Notes under the pieces: generated by a model
The model's input: only the letters and a program-made list of their open reading frames with translations
What the model was told of the DNA's origin: nothing
Databases searched by the model: none
From: Sabellastarte sp. h YS-2021
Lineage: Eukaryota; Annelida; Polychaeta; Sabellida; Sabellidae
Reading direction: 5' to 3'
NCBI GenBank assembly: GCA_964017235.1
Contig: OZ024936.1
Location: forward strand, 45,435,028-45,499,027
DNA: 64,000 nucleotides
In this document: positions 1 through 12,250 of the stretch, one piece after another
How the letters are laid out: each line of letters opens with the position of its first letter
Position numbering within the stretch: the stretch's first letter is position 1
Made by a program: the position numbers and the translations under genes

Positions 1-430
1 TTTGACATTTTAATGTCTCGACCAATGTAGCCTACAAAACAGTCAAGCTAATTCACAAAACTATGGATATAAATTCCTTCACCTGTTCAATGTTATACTT
101 AATAATACCATTCATGGAGTTATCTAAATATTACTTTTAGCAAAAAGAAAGACAAAAAATAATATTTTTATTATATTCATAAATATTAAGAGAATAAGAT
201 CCAAGCAATAATAAAGGACACCTAACTTATGCCATGAGTTGCCTGGTGTCAGTCGATCTGCCATCTCTTCAGATCAAAACTTTAATCATCCCAGTTCACC
301 AAGACCTATCCATTTTAGTTTCTGTTCTTTCCTCGTGTCTTCTGTGGTTTCAGACTCTTTCCATGGATATCTAATTTTTGGACACACAATTCTGGATTAG
401 TTGCTCATAAGAATCTGCAGAGATAGCACT

Positions 431-503
431 ATAAATTTATGAGGCCGTGCCCTGGCCTCAGAGGTGGGAGGCCAGAGTGTTACTACTCTGCCACCGTGGC
501 CCC
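431..503 (-). repeat. SINE fragment, tRNA-like head only
   Basis: On the minus strand this matches only the tRNA-related head of the SINE at 1541-1782 (the gccacggtggcagagtggta A-box side and the adjoining cctccacctctgaggcc stretch); the SINE body is missing. It is flanked by a direct repeat AGATAGCACT at 421-430 and 504-513, which looks like a target-site duplication, and the short sequence ataaatttat takes the place of the usual tail. The duplication suggests that the short form itself was inserted. Confidence 0.6.
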
Positions 504-513
504 TAGATAGCAC

Positions 514-1527
514 TGTAAAAGACAACATACAATTAGAATTAAGAATTAAAGACATCAAAAACCTATAATTTGAGCTATTAACTTATAAGTTATAGATATT
601 ACGGAACAATAACATAGAAATTAGCAATGACATCACCAAATGTGTAAACAGATACAATAATAGTATATAAAGGCCAGATTGGAATTTTTTTTTGAATTGT
701 GTACTTGCTAAAACGACTTCTCAATCTTTGTTACTAATATTGTTTCTTTTTTCATAATGACCACGTACATAGAAGTTGCTGTGGCTTAAACAGTTTTATA
801 CATGGGTGCATTATTGCAGATTAAAGGCATGGAATTAATTCCATAATAAGCACATGTGAAGGACCCCTGATATTGTACATAATTCAATATTCTTTTTATG
901 AGCATTTGTTCTGCTTGAGTCACCACAGAAATCTTAGATAGAGTACAGTCTTCTGTGAAGAACTTGTTGACATAAGTCTTATCTCACACATATGTCCTCC
1001 AACCAGTTTACTGGATCACTGAATATTTGTGAGACTGTTTATTGACTTGTACATACACACCAAACTTCAAGGAAATATGTCTTATGAATTGCCAAAGGGG
1101 AAGTGAAAATATATAAATATGGAATTAGTGAGGGCAATCCCAGTTATGATATATATATTCATGCATATACGTTAGCCAGTAATAGAAATAATACACAGAC
1201 TAGGTTTCATATAGTTTACATACAGAGAGGGTTCATTGGATTCATAACCGGTTCTCGATTCTTATGTTATTAAACGTGCATGTCAAGGATATAAGTAATT
1301 AGGGTGTGTGTGTCCAATAGAAAGGACTCTGTCTGAGACACTTTCAAGAATATTATTAAATATTAATTGAGGATAATTAGCTGAAATGGAGGTAAGAGAA
1401 AAATAACTGAAAATTAAATCACTCTTATACTGCACACAATTTACTAGTTTAGAATTTCTGTGAATATTAATGACTTCAGAAATAAATTATTGTCAACACC
1501 AAGTATTGCAACAGATATTTGAATTTC
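514..1527. other. AT-rich intergenic stretch, nothing recognised
   Basis: No coding, RNA or clear repeat signal was seen. Short TA-rich and TG-rich runs only. Confidence 0.5.
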
Positions 1528-1540
1528 AAAATCCTAAATA

Positions 1541-1782
1541 ATTTTGTTTATTTATTTGGGGTTTTACGTCGCTTTCAACACTGTGCATTTCATATCACGA
1601 TGGGTAGTTGGAAGGGCAGAGGAAACCAGTACATATAGTTCGTTAGGGTTCTGTACTGTAAACTGCCGACCAACGGCAAGCAACTACCAGCTTTCCCACT
1701 TGAGGCCGTGCCGGGAACTGAACCCCGGCCTCAGAGGTGGGAGGCCAGAGTGTTACCACTCTGCCACCGTGGCCCCTGAAAA
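1541..1782 (-). repeat. tRNA-derived SINE (type A), full length
   Basis: Read on the minus strand it has a tRNA-like head with an A box (TGGCAGAGTGG) and a box-B-like GGTTC stretch, a body with the conserved TGGGAAAGCTGGTAGTTGC and TACTGGTTTCCTCTGCCC segments, and a 3' end GCGACGTAAAACCCCAAATAAATAAA. A direct repeat AAAATCCTAAATA at 1528-1540 and 1783-1795 is the target-site duplication. Similar copies lie at 7445, 12845, 25733 and 52043. Confidence 0.85.
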
Positions 1783-1795
1783 AAAATCCTAAATA

Positions 1796-2821
1796 AAAAT
1801 GTGTTTATATTTGATAAATCCAGATAGTAAAAGTATGTGCATTACTAATTGAGAAAGAAAATGTGGACAGAAAAGCCATTGCTGAAAAATACTGATAATT
1901 AAAGTCTAACATGATCAGCGGGCAAATGTTTATATAATTTTGTCATTGTCACTTTTTAAATATTATACAAAAGTTTAGCCAGAATTTCTGAATGTTAATA
2001 AAATATGCCATTTCTCTCTTACGACAGAATTTCAATGATCTAGAATTTTTTTCCTTTTTTATGTTAAACAGGCTTGTGTGAATACTCAAGCTTTCACATG
2101 AAGACTATACTTAGGTGAACTGAAAGTATGCATTTTTCGTTGACATTCATTGACCGGCGTAATTACTGCAGAATAATTATGCAAATGAATCCTCCTGCAC
2201 TTTTGCAGGCCTTTTTTCAATATTGCTGTGGTTTCTGTTTAGGGACAATGTGAGAAATATTTATAACTTTAAAATACTTGAATCACTCTATTTGCAGAGA
2301 CCTACTTTTAATGTAATCACTCTCAAATGCCTTTATTTTCTATATTAAAAGGAAGAAATGTAAATGTTGTGTTTATTATACAGTATTCGGATTTGCAAAG
2401 AGGTTTGCAAAGGCCTTTACACAAATAGTGGATTTTTATCATAAACACTAATGTTAATGGGTATATTTGCTGCAGAATTATGTGACACGAATAAGCTTGA
2501 ACATGTGATAGAGGTTTTCAAATTGACATCAAAATCAGGTTTGACACACCTGACGCTGTATTTGAAATTCACTTCTTACTTACAATATGTCCATCTAAAC
2601 ACTTTGCTATGTCAAAATATATATATAACATACATTATATATAATAATGTTCAATTAACATTAGTGGTAGAAAATGTACCTGGAAAATTCACCATGGATT
2701 GAAGTGTTTTGGTGTTCTGTTCAGCTGTTATCAAGCGACCTTACAATGATATCTCCTGAACAATTTGAGTAGCCACAAACCAATACATTGAAAATGATGC
2801 TGGAGCATTTGAATAAATGCC
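1796..2821. other. AT-rich stretch before the transmembrane exon
   Basis: No exon was recognised. If the reading frame at 2822 belongs to a larger transcript, earlier exons must lie here unseen or outside the window. Confidence 0.4.
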
Positions 2822-3623
2822 ATGTTTCAGCCTAAGACTTTCTACTTGTTTCAGAATGCTGTATTCCTGTCAGATACAGCAGAGAATCCATACTCTTCTC
2901 TACCAAAGTATGGGGCTGATGAAAGCACCATAGTCTTCCATGATGATGGCCAACAAGAGGACAACATCAGCCACCACAGCGTACATACAGAAGAAAGCCT
3001 TGGCTTCTCTTCTACCCAGGCAGGTTCTACGCGACCCCTTCAGGTCAAGGAAAAACCACCTGAAAAGAAATCCAAAGGTTCTAGGGACAGTACATTAAGA
3101 GGCTACAGTATCACAAAGACAATCAATGTCCCTGAAACCTTTGCAGATGAGATCCGGCCACCATCGCTCTTTTCACCAGATATTCCCCTAGCTCCCTCAG
3201 AGATGCATGGTCCAACAAAACATGAAAGGAAGGTGGTTAATAGTCCAAGTGTGTTCACTGCATCCAGACAAGTCGAAGGCTCCCCTCCTACTCCATTGGC
3301 CCAAGCAGGTGGAATATTGGTGGCACAGCAACAGCTAGTTTCAGGTCAACACCCACAATATGTTGTCCCAATGAACACATCACCACAAAGGATGTACATA
3401 ACACAGCCAGCTCCTCTGACAGGCTACAAAGTACCAGGAAGTATTGCAAATTCTATGGCTGACAGAAATACCAGAGTTCAAAAAGCACCTAACCCAACAA
3501 AGAGTCTCAAGGTCACTAGTGAAGCCAATCTGAAGTGTTGGAGAAGCTTTCTCTTTGTGGCTGTCTTTCTGGTGGTGATTCTGGTAGTTGGCTCTGTTGT
3601 AGCAGCCATTGTCCTAACACAAG
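2822..3623 (+). CDS. proline/serine-rich cytoplasmic domain plus transmembrane helix; possible alternative first exon
   Basis: An open frame of about 267 codons, hydrophilic and rich in Pro, Ser and Thr, with one hydrophobic segment (about 24 residues, FLFVAVFLVVILVVGSVVAA and onward) close to the C-terminal end and no signal peptide. This predicts a type II or tail-anchored membrane protein with an N-terminal cytoplasmic region; an ENPYSSL tyrosine motif lies near its start. The start is undecided: an ATG at 2822 is in frame, but ttctacttgtttcag at 2839-2853 is also a good acceptor, so coding could begin with an upstream exon at 2854. At the far end the frame either stops at 3629-3631 or leaves through a donor AAG|GTCTGT at 3623/3624 in phase 1. 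That phase fits exon 2 of the Ly6-EGF-lectin gene at 18886, making VLTQ-G-DMLTC, very like LTK-G-DMLTC of the secreted form. The protein family was not recognised. Confidence 0.6.
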
Positions 3624-3631
3624 GTCTGTAA

Positions 3632-4439
3632 TATTAGTTTGTAAAATTCAAAATATGGTTTTGTTTTATTGTCCCTGTTTGCCTCCTGGCCACCATGAGA
3701 CAGATAGGTCACACAATTTAACTTTTCAATCATAAACATTGGGAGCAAACCAGAGTATTCATGACTTATCGTTTTGGACACAAGGCAATAATGACTTATA
3801 TCTATGGCATCATTAGTTGTCATAATGGTGATACGACTTCTCTTTATGGCATGATGACTAATTTTGTTCACTCTTATATAAGAATTGAAACCAAGTAATT
3901 TTGTCCAAAGAGAACTCTAGTCTATATAAGAGTTACTAGGGCTAAATTTTTTAGGTTATGTTCATGAGTCATAGCAGTTGGGAGCATAAAGTTTTTCCAG
4001 TCCTACGACCTATATTTATGTTTGGAACCAATCATTCGATTTGTCAGTTTTTATATACATTGACTAGGTCATGTGATGACTTAAAAAGTGAAACTTGGGT
4101 ATTTTTAGTATTTTAGTAAAGCATCTAACAAGCACTTGCAGGGCACATGTCTCCAACAGGGCTCATTTACAAATATTCAGGATTTTTTGTGTGTGTTTCC
4201 AGAATGTGATCAGTATCTTTCCCAAATTGTAATGCTCCACCTTTTCTCAGGCCCTACCAACATAACATTGCATGACTTTAGTAGTAATGCCAGTCAGAAA
4301 GCCAAAGGCATTCAAACTACATTGAAAATGCCCTAACTACATAAAAATTTCAGAAATATCTGTTCATTACTTATTGCGAATACAAACAAACATACAGACA
4401 AATAAACCTGTGTACTCAAGGGAAGCTGAGTGTATACTT
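3632..4439. other. no feature recognised
   Basis: AT-rich; the short open frames here lack splice context and compositional support. Confidence 0.4.
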
Positions 4440-5060
4440 TGAAAATTTTTGCTTATATAGTATATTGCTCATTCTGTTTGTGAACCACCGATCTGCTTAT
4501 AGGACATTCAATAAGTTATCTAATTGATTCTGTGGTAATGTAGCTGAGAAATTTCTCCAGTATCTAGGATATTTACCCAATCGTGCAAACATTTGAATCC
4601 GTTCTTCCTTGTAACCAGTTCTGATGCTGTCTCTTAGAGTTGTGCTGTAAATAAACAAATGAGCACCCAGAGGTGAGCCAGGTGCATACGTCGCAACATA
4701 TTTGCAAAATATGTTACTCAGTCTGTTTGGAAACCACTGATCTGCTTACAGGGCATTTACTGAATGATCTCATTTCGCCCATGCTCCCATTAGGGCCCAT
4801 AGACAGATGGTAAAAAGTCAATCCAGAATCAAGACATTGACCTGATCATGCCTAAATTTGATTCAGTTCTTCCTTGTAACAGTTCTGATGCTCCATAAAA
4901 TGATCTGTGCAGTAGTTTTGGAGTTATGCTGTAAAAAACAAACAAGTAAACAGACTGAGTAACAAACTTTGCATAATTTTGCAAAATAACCAAAAAAAAC
5001 TTACAAACAAGCAAACTCAATGAGTTATGTACTTTGCAAAATTTTTCCAAGGTAAATATG
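4440..5060 (+). repeat. diverged tandem copies of an unknown interspersed repeat
   Basis: Segments at about 4465-4690 and 4705-4945 resemble each other: both have a CTGTTTG.GAACCAC.GATCTGCTTA stretch, then TTCTTCCTTGTAAC, then GTTCTGATGCT and GAGTT.TGCTGTAAA, followed by runs of caaacaaa. Not assigned to a family. Confidence 0.4.
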
Positions 5061-5464
5061 CACCCAAAAACATTCCTTTTGGTGAGAGTAATTAGAAATA
5101 CACATAATAAAAATCCCATTGATGATATACTAAATATAAAAACTTCTTTTTGTATTACATTTTAGTTTGAGTCAACCACCCTGTGTCCAATGAAAACAAA
5201 AGATTCTGTGATCATGTGCAGCTAAAGCTTTGGCATTCCATTTGTTGGGCTGGAAGGCACTGTGTGCAGTTGGTATATGTATTGTGTAGTGCTATGTACT
5301 TAGTTTTAATTGAGACGAGAATATGCCAGGCAGGCATATACAAACTACTGTGTCATAGAGCTTTTTCATCACAAACATTGAGAGTAAATTGGTTAACATT
5401 GTGCAATTAAAGTAACAGTATATATTATATTACTTGAATATTTTAACCAAGTACTTTTAATTTT

Positions 5465-5580
5465 CAGCTGTCAAGTACAAGTACAAGTACTTGAAAATAA
5501 GTAATTAAGTACAAGTACCAAGTACAAGTGCTTGAAAATAAGTAATTAAGTACAAGTACCAAGTACATGTACTTGTACTC
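5465..5580 (+). repeat. short tandem repeat built on AAGTAC
   Basis: Repeated AAGTACAAGTACC and TTGAAAATAAGTAATT blocks, with a longer unit of about 46 bp present twice. A simple-sequence region. Confidence 0.7.
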
Positions 5581-5584
5581 GCCC

Positions 5585-6484
5585 CAGGCCTGGTATATAA
5601 TTTTACCAATAGGAGCAACCCTTAAAATTATGTTAAAAAGAGGGAACCTTTCTGACTATTCTGAGATAAATTTTGATTTAAGATAAATTCTAAGTGCCAA
5701 AAATTCTAACATTGAAAAGCAAATCCCATACTTCAATGGCATATCACTATCAGGGATTTCCTCAGTGATAAAATTTAATTTAAACACTGGGGCATTTCTT
5801 ACTGTATTTCAATTCGTTAGACTAGCTTTAGAAAAAAACAAGGTTTGCATGTTTACAGCATGATCATATAGAAGAGTTTAGTTGAAGATCTAGTATGTCG
5901 TACTCTTTCAGAAGTCTGCTTCCCGTACCATATTTCTCTTCAGAAAAGGGCCCAATATCAGCTGCTATATTAAGTGAAGGCTTTTTTTAGTATGACATAG
6001 CAATAGTAAAAATGTTAAATATGATATCTATTGTTTATCTTGTATGGCGCTCAATTTTATATTGTGTCCCATTGTGTAATGGTGTAATGTAATGAGATGA
6101 TAATTTAAGTAAATTTATGTTAATTAAAACTGTACAGCTGTTTATAGGTTTACAATCATTTATATTCACTCATGAAATAAATCTGCAAAATATTATTTTA
6201 TATCAGTATCAATATTTAATATAAAAATTCTGATTATGCATTATAAAGTAACTTCAACCACGGAAATGCCTGATTCATGACCACAATGCACTTCAGTTTA
6301 GATGGACTAGGAGAAGGTCATCATAGGTGATACCAGTCCCTTTTTGGTTGAAGTGAACTGGTGCCCAGTCATAAAGAACATGCTCAACTGACAAATAAAG
6401 AAGGGGTGTAAAAGTTTCTCACAGTGATTACTCGTTATCTGTTTAATGAAAATGATATCACTAGGCAGCATTGAAGAAGATGTT
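5585..6484. other. no feature recognised
   Basis: AT-rich with short homopolymer runs; no supported exon. Confidence 0.4.
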
Positions 6485-6486
6485 TG

Positions 6487-6635
6487 GTCCTCACTGGCTT
6501 AGTGGCTTTGCAGGTTTGTCATCTAATCACAAGCTATCACCTCTGTGTGGGTTCGACTCCTATGTGTGACAAACCTGTCCCAATATGACCCTGGCTGTTG
6601 TTCGGGATGTAAACCCCCAACTTTGGCCTTTGAAG
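6487..6635 (+). repeat. tRNA-derived SINE (type B)
   Basis: Head ACTGGCTTAGTGGCTTTGC, box-B-like GGTTCGACTCC, and a 3' part CAATATGACCCTGGCTGTTG followed by GGGATGTAAACCC. Related copies lie at 20668, 36477, 38293, 45484 and, rearranged, 47115. Confidence 0.6.
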
Positions 6636-7444
6636 AAAGTATTGACTCTATGGCATTGGACTAATTAATTGAATGCATATATTTTGTGCTTATTTTAGAT
6701 GTCAGCTATTATGTGCACATTATGATGTAAATGAGAAGTAATTTATGTGTAGCTTATTACTAAAATTAAATGATGCGATTTATTACAAGATAAACTGTAT
6801 ATACATTGTAAAGTTTTAGTTTTGTATCTTCATTCTTTTTTATTATCACATTTTTTTGGTTTCAGATCTCTCATCAAAATACATTCACAATGTGTGTCAT
6901 ATTTACTATTCATCAGATTGATATTGTGATGACATTTACATTTAGCTATTGAATCTTCACCCTTTAAAACTGGAAAAGGTTGTAACTTACCTTAACTCAA
7001 TAAATAAGGTTGTTAACGTGATTTACACACACAGGTCACACATGTGACTAATTTATGCTCTGGACAATTAACCAAGGAAACCAATATTCAGACTTGCCAA
7101 TTACATTCAGTGGCACATAAGGCATACATATATGAAACTAGTCTGTTAGAGTGCCTTATGGAGTAGTCAGCAGAAGATACATGTGTATAAAATGACAAGA
7201 AACCAAGGGTTTAATTGGGACCAAGAATGATTTGAAAACCTCAAAAAGTGTAAAAAGCAAATTATCCATCCATATCTGGGGAAATACATACCTTGATTGC
7301 CTCTCACATGGAATTAAAAGGGTATTCCAAATGGATATAAATAGATTCATTTGTTCATTGCTCCATCAATTGATCATTTTTATTTATCAGTTTACTTTGG
7401 TTTTTAAATTTGTTTCCAACACATAATAAAATTCAAAACAGAAG

Positions 7445-7680
7445 AGGAAGGCTTGGTGGGCTAGTGGGTAACATACTTGCCTGCCAATTCTAAGATCGGT
7501 GGCTTGAACCCCCAACCCTCTGTGGGAAAGTTGGTAGTTGCTTACCGATGCATATACAGTGCAGACTCTTGACCCACTAGTTTGTAGCGGTTTCCTCTTC
7601 CCTTTAAACTACCCACCGTTATATACACCTTGCACTTTGCTGAAAGTGACGCTAACCCAAATAAATCACCTCAGATTTGA
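7445..7680 (+). repeat. diverged SINE, type A related
   Basis: Head GGCTTGGTGGGCTAGTGGGT, then TGTGGGAAAGTTGGTAGTTG, GGTTTCCTCTTCCC and a final CTGAAAGTGACGCTAACCCA with AAATAAA. The order of blocks matches the type A SINEs, with much more divergence, so this is an old copy. Confidence 0.55.
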
Positions 7681-7959
7681 GGGGTAAGAGGAAAATAATA
7701 CTTCCCACTTGGTCAAGATTTTCAACTAAAACCCCCATTAACATAGAACCTATGGACTCTTTAGAAAGATAAGTAAAATAAGTACTGCGCAAGCTGCCTG
7801 CTTTTCCTTGACTGATTGTCATGTTGTGATCTTGACCTTTATTGAAGTTGAAGGTCAGGCACGTGACCTTGTAGCTGACCTCAGTTATAGACCAGTTTGC
7901 TTATAAAATGGTACATGAGTCCTTAATATGTCTAATATTATTTTATTGTATTGTAATTG

Positions 7960-8265
7960 TGTATATATACTCAGCGCAATATCTCCATATACTTCAGGAC
8001 TCAAAGAGCTATTAAACCCACCCCACTGTACAGGTACAGTCCCTACTCACAAGTAACTGACATTCCCCTAACTGGAAGATAGAGGCTCAAGGATGACCAT
8101 TTATTAACATCCTTGAGGTTCTTTTGCCTGCCACTGGGGATAGGACCCAATGACAGAGGACCGCCATTTTAAGTGGTCATCCAAGTCACTATGTATGGGT
8201 TTGAACCCACGTCCTCTGAGTTCCTAAACATATGTGCTAGACGCTAGACCACAGTGGCAGATGCA
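7960..8265 (-). repeat. tRNA-derived SINE (type C)
   Basis: Read on the minus strand: TGCCACTGTGGTCTAGCGTC head, GTGGGTTCAAACCCAT box-B region, ACTTAAAATGGCGGTCCTCT body, and a 3' part with CTTTGAGTCCTGAAGTATAT. Copies of the same order lie at 19930 (+) and 41270 (-). Confidence 0.55.
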
Positions 8266-8697
8266 TTCATGCAGGTTATCTCATTTACCAAGGGATAACA
8301 TACGTTGTCAACCAGTGTAACACTGTCTTATTACAGAAGTGACTTAAGTGTTTTAGTAATGTATGAATGATCCCTGATGTTATGAAGTATTTTCTGTTCT
8401 GTCTGTAATTACACTGTCTCTGTAAATGTATTTAAACAGAAACATATAGTTAATAAATAATTATTTCAAATAAATTACGTTTATTTATTTAATGACCAGT
8501 TCTAGAATAATGTGCATGTGGAACAAGGTGCACCTAACAGAGCAAGACTACATAAATAAATTGCATAATGCAACAGGCTAATCAACACAAATATGTGACT
8601 ACTTCATGAAGTTAATAAATGAAAGCAGACTATGAAAAAAGCAATTCATTGCACATAAGATCAGAAAAAAATTCCCATATTGCTTTGTCTGTGCCAT

Positions 8698-9145
8698 TCC
8701 TTGTTCCATTTAGGGTGATAAAATTCAATTTCTATGCTGATGACGCACAACTATATTCCTACCTTTCTCAGAAAATGCTTCCTGTACACAAAAACTGAAA
8801 GGAGTTTCTTGGAGATGTTCAGAAGTGCATGTTTTCTAGTAAGCACAACGTAAATCATGACAAAACATTATTATATTTGGCTTTATACGCCAGCGTGACA
8901 GACTTCATGCATATTTCTCTGCCAGTATACTTGGTAACCTAATCAGTACTGTTCTTGCTGTTGTTGGAACTTTGGTGTGTTGTTTCATTTTGTCGTTTCC
9001 TTCTGAAATTATGTTTATATGTCTAAAAGTCTTGTTTTTTTAAATCTGATGGAACTAAGGGTTTAACATTACCTCTCTTCTAAAACTGCCATCATGGCAT
9101 CAATTGCTTTGGTTAGTAGCTGCCATGACTATTGCAATACTTTCC
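8698..9145 (+). repeat. CR1/L2-like LINE reverse-transcriptase fragment
   Basis: Translation shows KFNFYADDAQLYSYLSQK, the catalytic YADD motif region, and near 9100 IALVSSCHDYCNTLL, which matches the [14 protein letters not shown] motif of the other LINEs here. It is heavily decayed and ends where Harbinger A begins. Confidence 0.65.
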
Positions 9146-9567
9146 TTATGGGGGTGTTCCAATGGAGCTGACCCTGCAACCAACTCTATGACTCTAGGGT
9201 CGGTTTGAAAAGTCAGGGATCGGGGCCCAAAATCCAGAAAAAGCACGCAAAGATATTGGGTCAGTTTCACCTCCCCGACAGGAGGTAGCACATCTCGACT
9301 TGTCTGGATCTACCTCCTGACCTGACTTGGGGTCGGGGTGCTTTCCTAAATGACTCTCCAAAACTACCAGGACAAGCTGTAAACCCCTAACAACAAGCCA
9401 TATCAGGCCACAACAAGCCATAGTGACAAACCAAAAGGACTGGACCAGTATACCGACCCGCCCTGACTGAACTGATTAATTTATGGAGTCTGGGGTCATA
9501 AGTTGGGATCAAGCCAAGACTATAAAAGCCTTACTGGCTGCTGTAATAATTATTTATCACTGCAAAA

Positions 9568-10920
9568 ATGCCAGCTACAGGACAAAGAGACTTTCTACAG
9601 AAGCTTAAGGTAACTTTGTTTCTAGTATTTTGATTTGCATTATGATTTGCAGATAGAAAAGGAAGAATCTGAACCTTGGACCAGCACCTGCACTACAGCC
9701 AGCACCACAGCCACCACCAAGGAGAAGAAGAAAGCCGCCAATCTAATCTAATCTAATGTGGACTTTTATAGCGCTTAATCTCCATCACTGATGGACTCTA
9801 AGGCGCATCTAAACATAAAGCAAGGCAGTTAGCGTTAATCAAGGGACATAGCCAGGTCGTACCAAGGAGACACAGATGTGACGGGGGAGGCTATGATGGG
9901 TAGGCTTTTGCAAACAGGTATGTTTTAAGCTTCTTTCTGAAGGAGGCAACTGATGTTGCACCGCGAACATCTTGAGGGAGGTCATTCCAGATCTTAGGAG
10001 CATCAAAGGCAAAACTATGGCCGAAATGTTTGGCTGACTTGAAGACTGATGAATGGAAAGGAGGAACTGTAAGGTATTGACGATCTGGGTGACTATGTCT
10101 AGTACTATAGGGACAACTACTAAAAGACAAGAACGGTTCGAAATAAGAAGGAGAACCACTATGCAAAAATTTATACACAAGTGTTGCAGTTTTGAAAATG
10201 CAACGGTACCTAACAGGCAACCAGTGGAGTTTCTGTAGAATGGGTGTAACATGAGCATACTTGAGCCAACATGAGCCAACCCCTGGGTCATTCCCTGGAT
10301 CCTTCAGGGAATACAGAGTGATATCCCAGGTTGCCAGAATTTTGTCAGGATGCCACCTGCTTTTTTATCTCATTGATAAACGCATACACCACTGCATCAA
10401 GAAGTCAGTCACCAATTTTAGGAAGCCCTTAGATTTAGGAGTGAAACTGACAATAACGCTGAGATGCATGGCAACAGGAGAAATCTACACATCCCTGCAG
10501 TATCACTGATTGGTTGGCCACACCACCATCTGTAAATTCGTCCTAAGATTTGCTGGGCCATTCTTGATGAATTCCAGGAAGAGTATTCGAGCTCCCCTAC
10601 CAATCCTGAAGACTGAAAAAAGGTGGAGAAGAAGTTCAGAACCAGATGGAATGTCCCCCAATGCTTTTGGAGGCTCTAGGTGGGAAACATATCGCCATGA
10701 AGAAGCCAAAGAAATCTTTGAATGAATGTTACAACTACAAGGGCTTCTTCTCCCTGGAGCTGCTAGTGTTAATAAGCGCAGAATTCAGATTGCTCTGGAT
10801 AGATATTAGGTCAAGTTGATCTTCATCAGATGCAATCATATTTAACTACAGCAAGTTGAGGAAGAAGATCAAGGATGGCACCTTGGGGTTTCCACCACCT
10901 GAACCTCTGGGGGGATTACG
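9568..10920 (+). pseudogene. Harbinger transposase remnant (element A)
   Basis: Starts at ATG 9568 (MPATGQRDFLQKLK), followed by a likely short intron gtaact...gcag up to about 9650. It is interrupted by a minus-strand LINE (9740-10262). Recognisable transposase pieces follow: the [10 protein letters not shown] region, KKSVTNFRKPLDLGVKLTIT, LVGHTTICKFV and FEEAKEIF-like text near the DGKH region. Several frame changes separate the pieces, and the last part reaches KIKDGTLGFPPPEPL before being joined to antisense Myb-like sequence. It cannot encode a working DDE enzyme. Confidence 0.7.
9740..10262 (-). repeat. CR1/L2-like LINE 3' end inserted in Harbinger A
   Basis: The minus strand encodes the C-terminal part of a LINE ORF2, with FKTATLVYKFLH, SFAFDAPKIWNDLPQDVRGA and SFRKKLKTYLF, followed by a 3' untranslated tail with GGAGATTAAGCGCTATAAAAG and a short repeated tail (TTAGA). 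It splits the transposase between the aaagccgcc and cccctgggtca segments that are nearly adjacent in element B. Confidence 0.8.
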
Positions 10921-11205
10921 TCTAGATGTGCCCACCTCTCCTCCAGCCTCTTTGTCTATTTCACTGTCACTCCTTTCAGTTCTTGGTCTCTTTTCAGCCA
11001 CTCCGTCCTCTGTGTGTGACTGGGGTTTACGTCATCCTGGCTTCCTCCCTCCCTCTCTCCTTCTGTTGTTTCTCTGCCTCTTCCCTCTCTCTCTATCTCT
11101 GTTCTCACTCCTCCCTCCTCTGTATATCAGCAGCTGTATTTCCCAACTCAAACTCTGTAGGTGTGTCTTCTATCTTCCTCACATTCTTTCTGCCCTTTAG
11201 GCCCC
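10920..11205 (-). pseudogene. Myb-like Harbinger accessory gene, N-terminal remnant (element A)
   Basis: Antisense of a Glu/Arg-rich start region; reading minus from ATG near 11205 gives MGPKGQK, then, in another frame, VRKIEDTPTEFELGNTAADI. It matches the first third of the genes at 28571 (B) and 63563 (C). Only the start remains, and it is out of frame after the A-rich stretch. Confidence 0.65.
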
Positions 11206-11999
11206 ATCTTATAAATCATATAAAAGTAGCATTTGTGAAAAACAAAAGCCTATCAACAAGTCAGCTCAACTTGTGTTTTAATACTCAATCCTAAGTTAAT
11301 ATGTAAAAAAAACAAAAGTCAGTCTAAACGCCAGATGCCAAAGTCCCAAAAATGATGAATTGCATAGACTGACTCGCCTTATATAGATATAGATCCTATA
11401 ACCGACAAGCTGTGGGTCTGTAAAATGAAGCAGTGCTGTCCTACACACTTTCAGCTTGTCTGTTGCTGTAACCGCCTTGTAGGTTACTCTTTACGGCTTG
11501 TCCTGGTGTGTTCTTGTCCTGTCCTGCTGAGATGTTACTACCTCTGTGGTCAAAGACTTGGAGATTTCTGTCTTGATGGGATGCGACCAAGTCAGGTTGG
11601 GGATGAATGCGACATTCCGGGCTTTTTTGGTGCAGTCAGTTTGTCTCAATTGCCTGTTGTGGTGTTCAGGTACCCAACCACGACAGGCCAGCAAGTGTGG
11701 CCTAACAAGACAGTTACAGTATAGGACAAGATAGGAAGTGTGTATGACATGCCGCAGAGACACACGACATGATGGGTGCAAGGAGCAGTGGATTGGATCA
11801 AGAGTCGGGGAGGGTCAGTGAAATATCAAACATGTTTGATACTTTGCTGATCCACTGTGACAAGCTAGGAAGCTGCAATCTATCCTAACCAACTATGTAA
11901 ACATTACCCCTGAATTTCTGAAAAATCCATAGTTACGGAACCGTTTACTTATTTAGCAAACAAACCTTGTTGGAGTTTACCAGAGTGTGTAAAGTGTAA

Positions 12000-12250
12000 A
12001 ACATCAGTAAAGTGTTATCAACTTTGAAACAATGCATCAGTTATAGGTATCAACAGTAAAGCACTGTATCAGTAAAGCATCAACAGTAAAACACTGAATC
12101 AACAAAAAGTATCAACAGTAAATCGCTGTATCAGCAAAATATATCAACATTAAAACAATGTGTCTATAAAGTGCATCAACAGTAAAACCGTCCATCAGCA
12201 AAGTGTATAAGCAGTAAACATTGTGTATGCAATGTGTCAATAGTAATGCA
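12000..12250 (+). repeat. degenerate minisatellite
   Basis: Imperfect repeats of an ATCAACAGTAAAACACTGTATCAGCAAAGT-like unit split into about 36-40 bp steps, roughly six to seven copies, with many substitutions. Confidence 0.7.

Larger units (their letters stand above)
9149..11940 (+). mobile_element. PIF/Harbinger transposon A, internally deleted
   Basis: The left end TGGGGGTGTTCCAATGG follows TTA, which fits the TWA target of Harbinger elements and matches both ends of element B. The first 400 bp align with the inverted right end of B (27888-35682); the last 500 bp align with the inverted left ends of B and C, including gtgacaagct and ccaactatgtaaacatta. No right terminal repeat is recognisable after about 11940. 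Transposase sequence runs straight into the antisense start of the Myb-like gene near 10920, so the middle of a full element is missing. A LINE is inserted near the 5' side. Confidence 0.75.
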
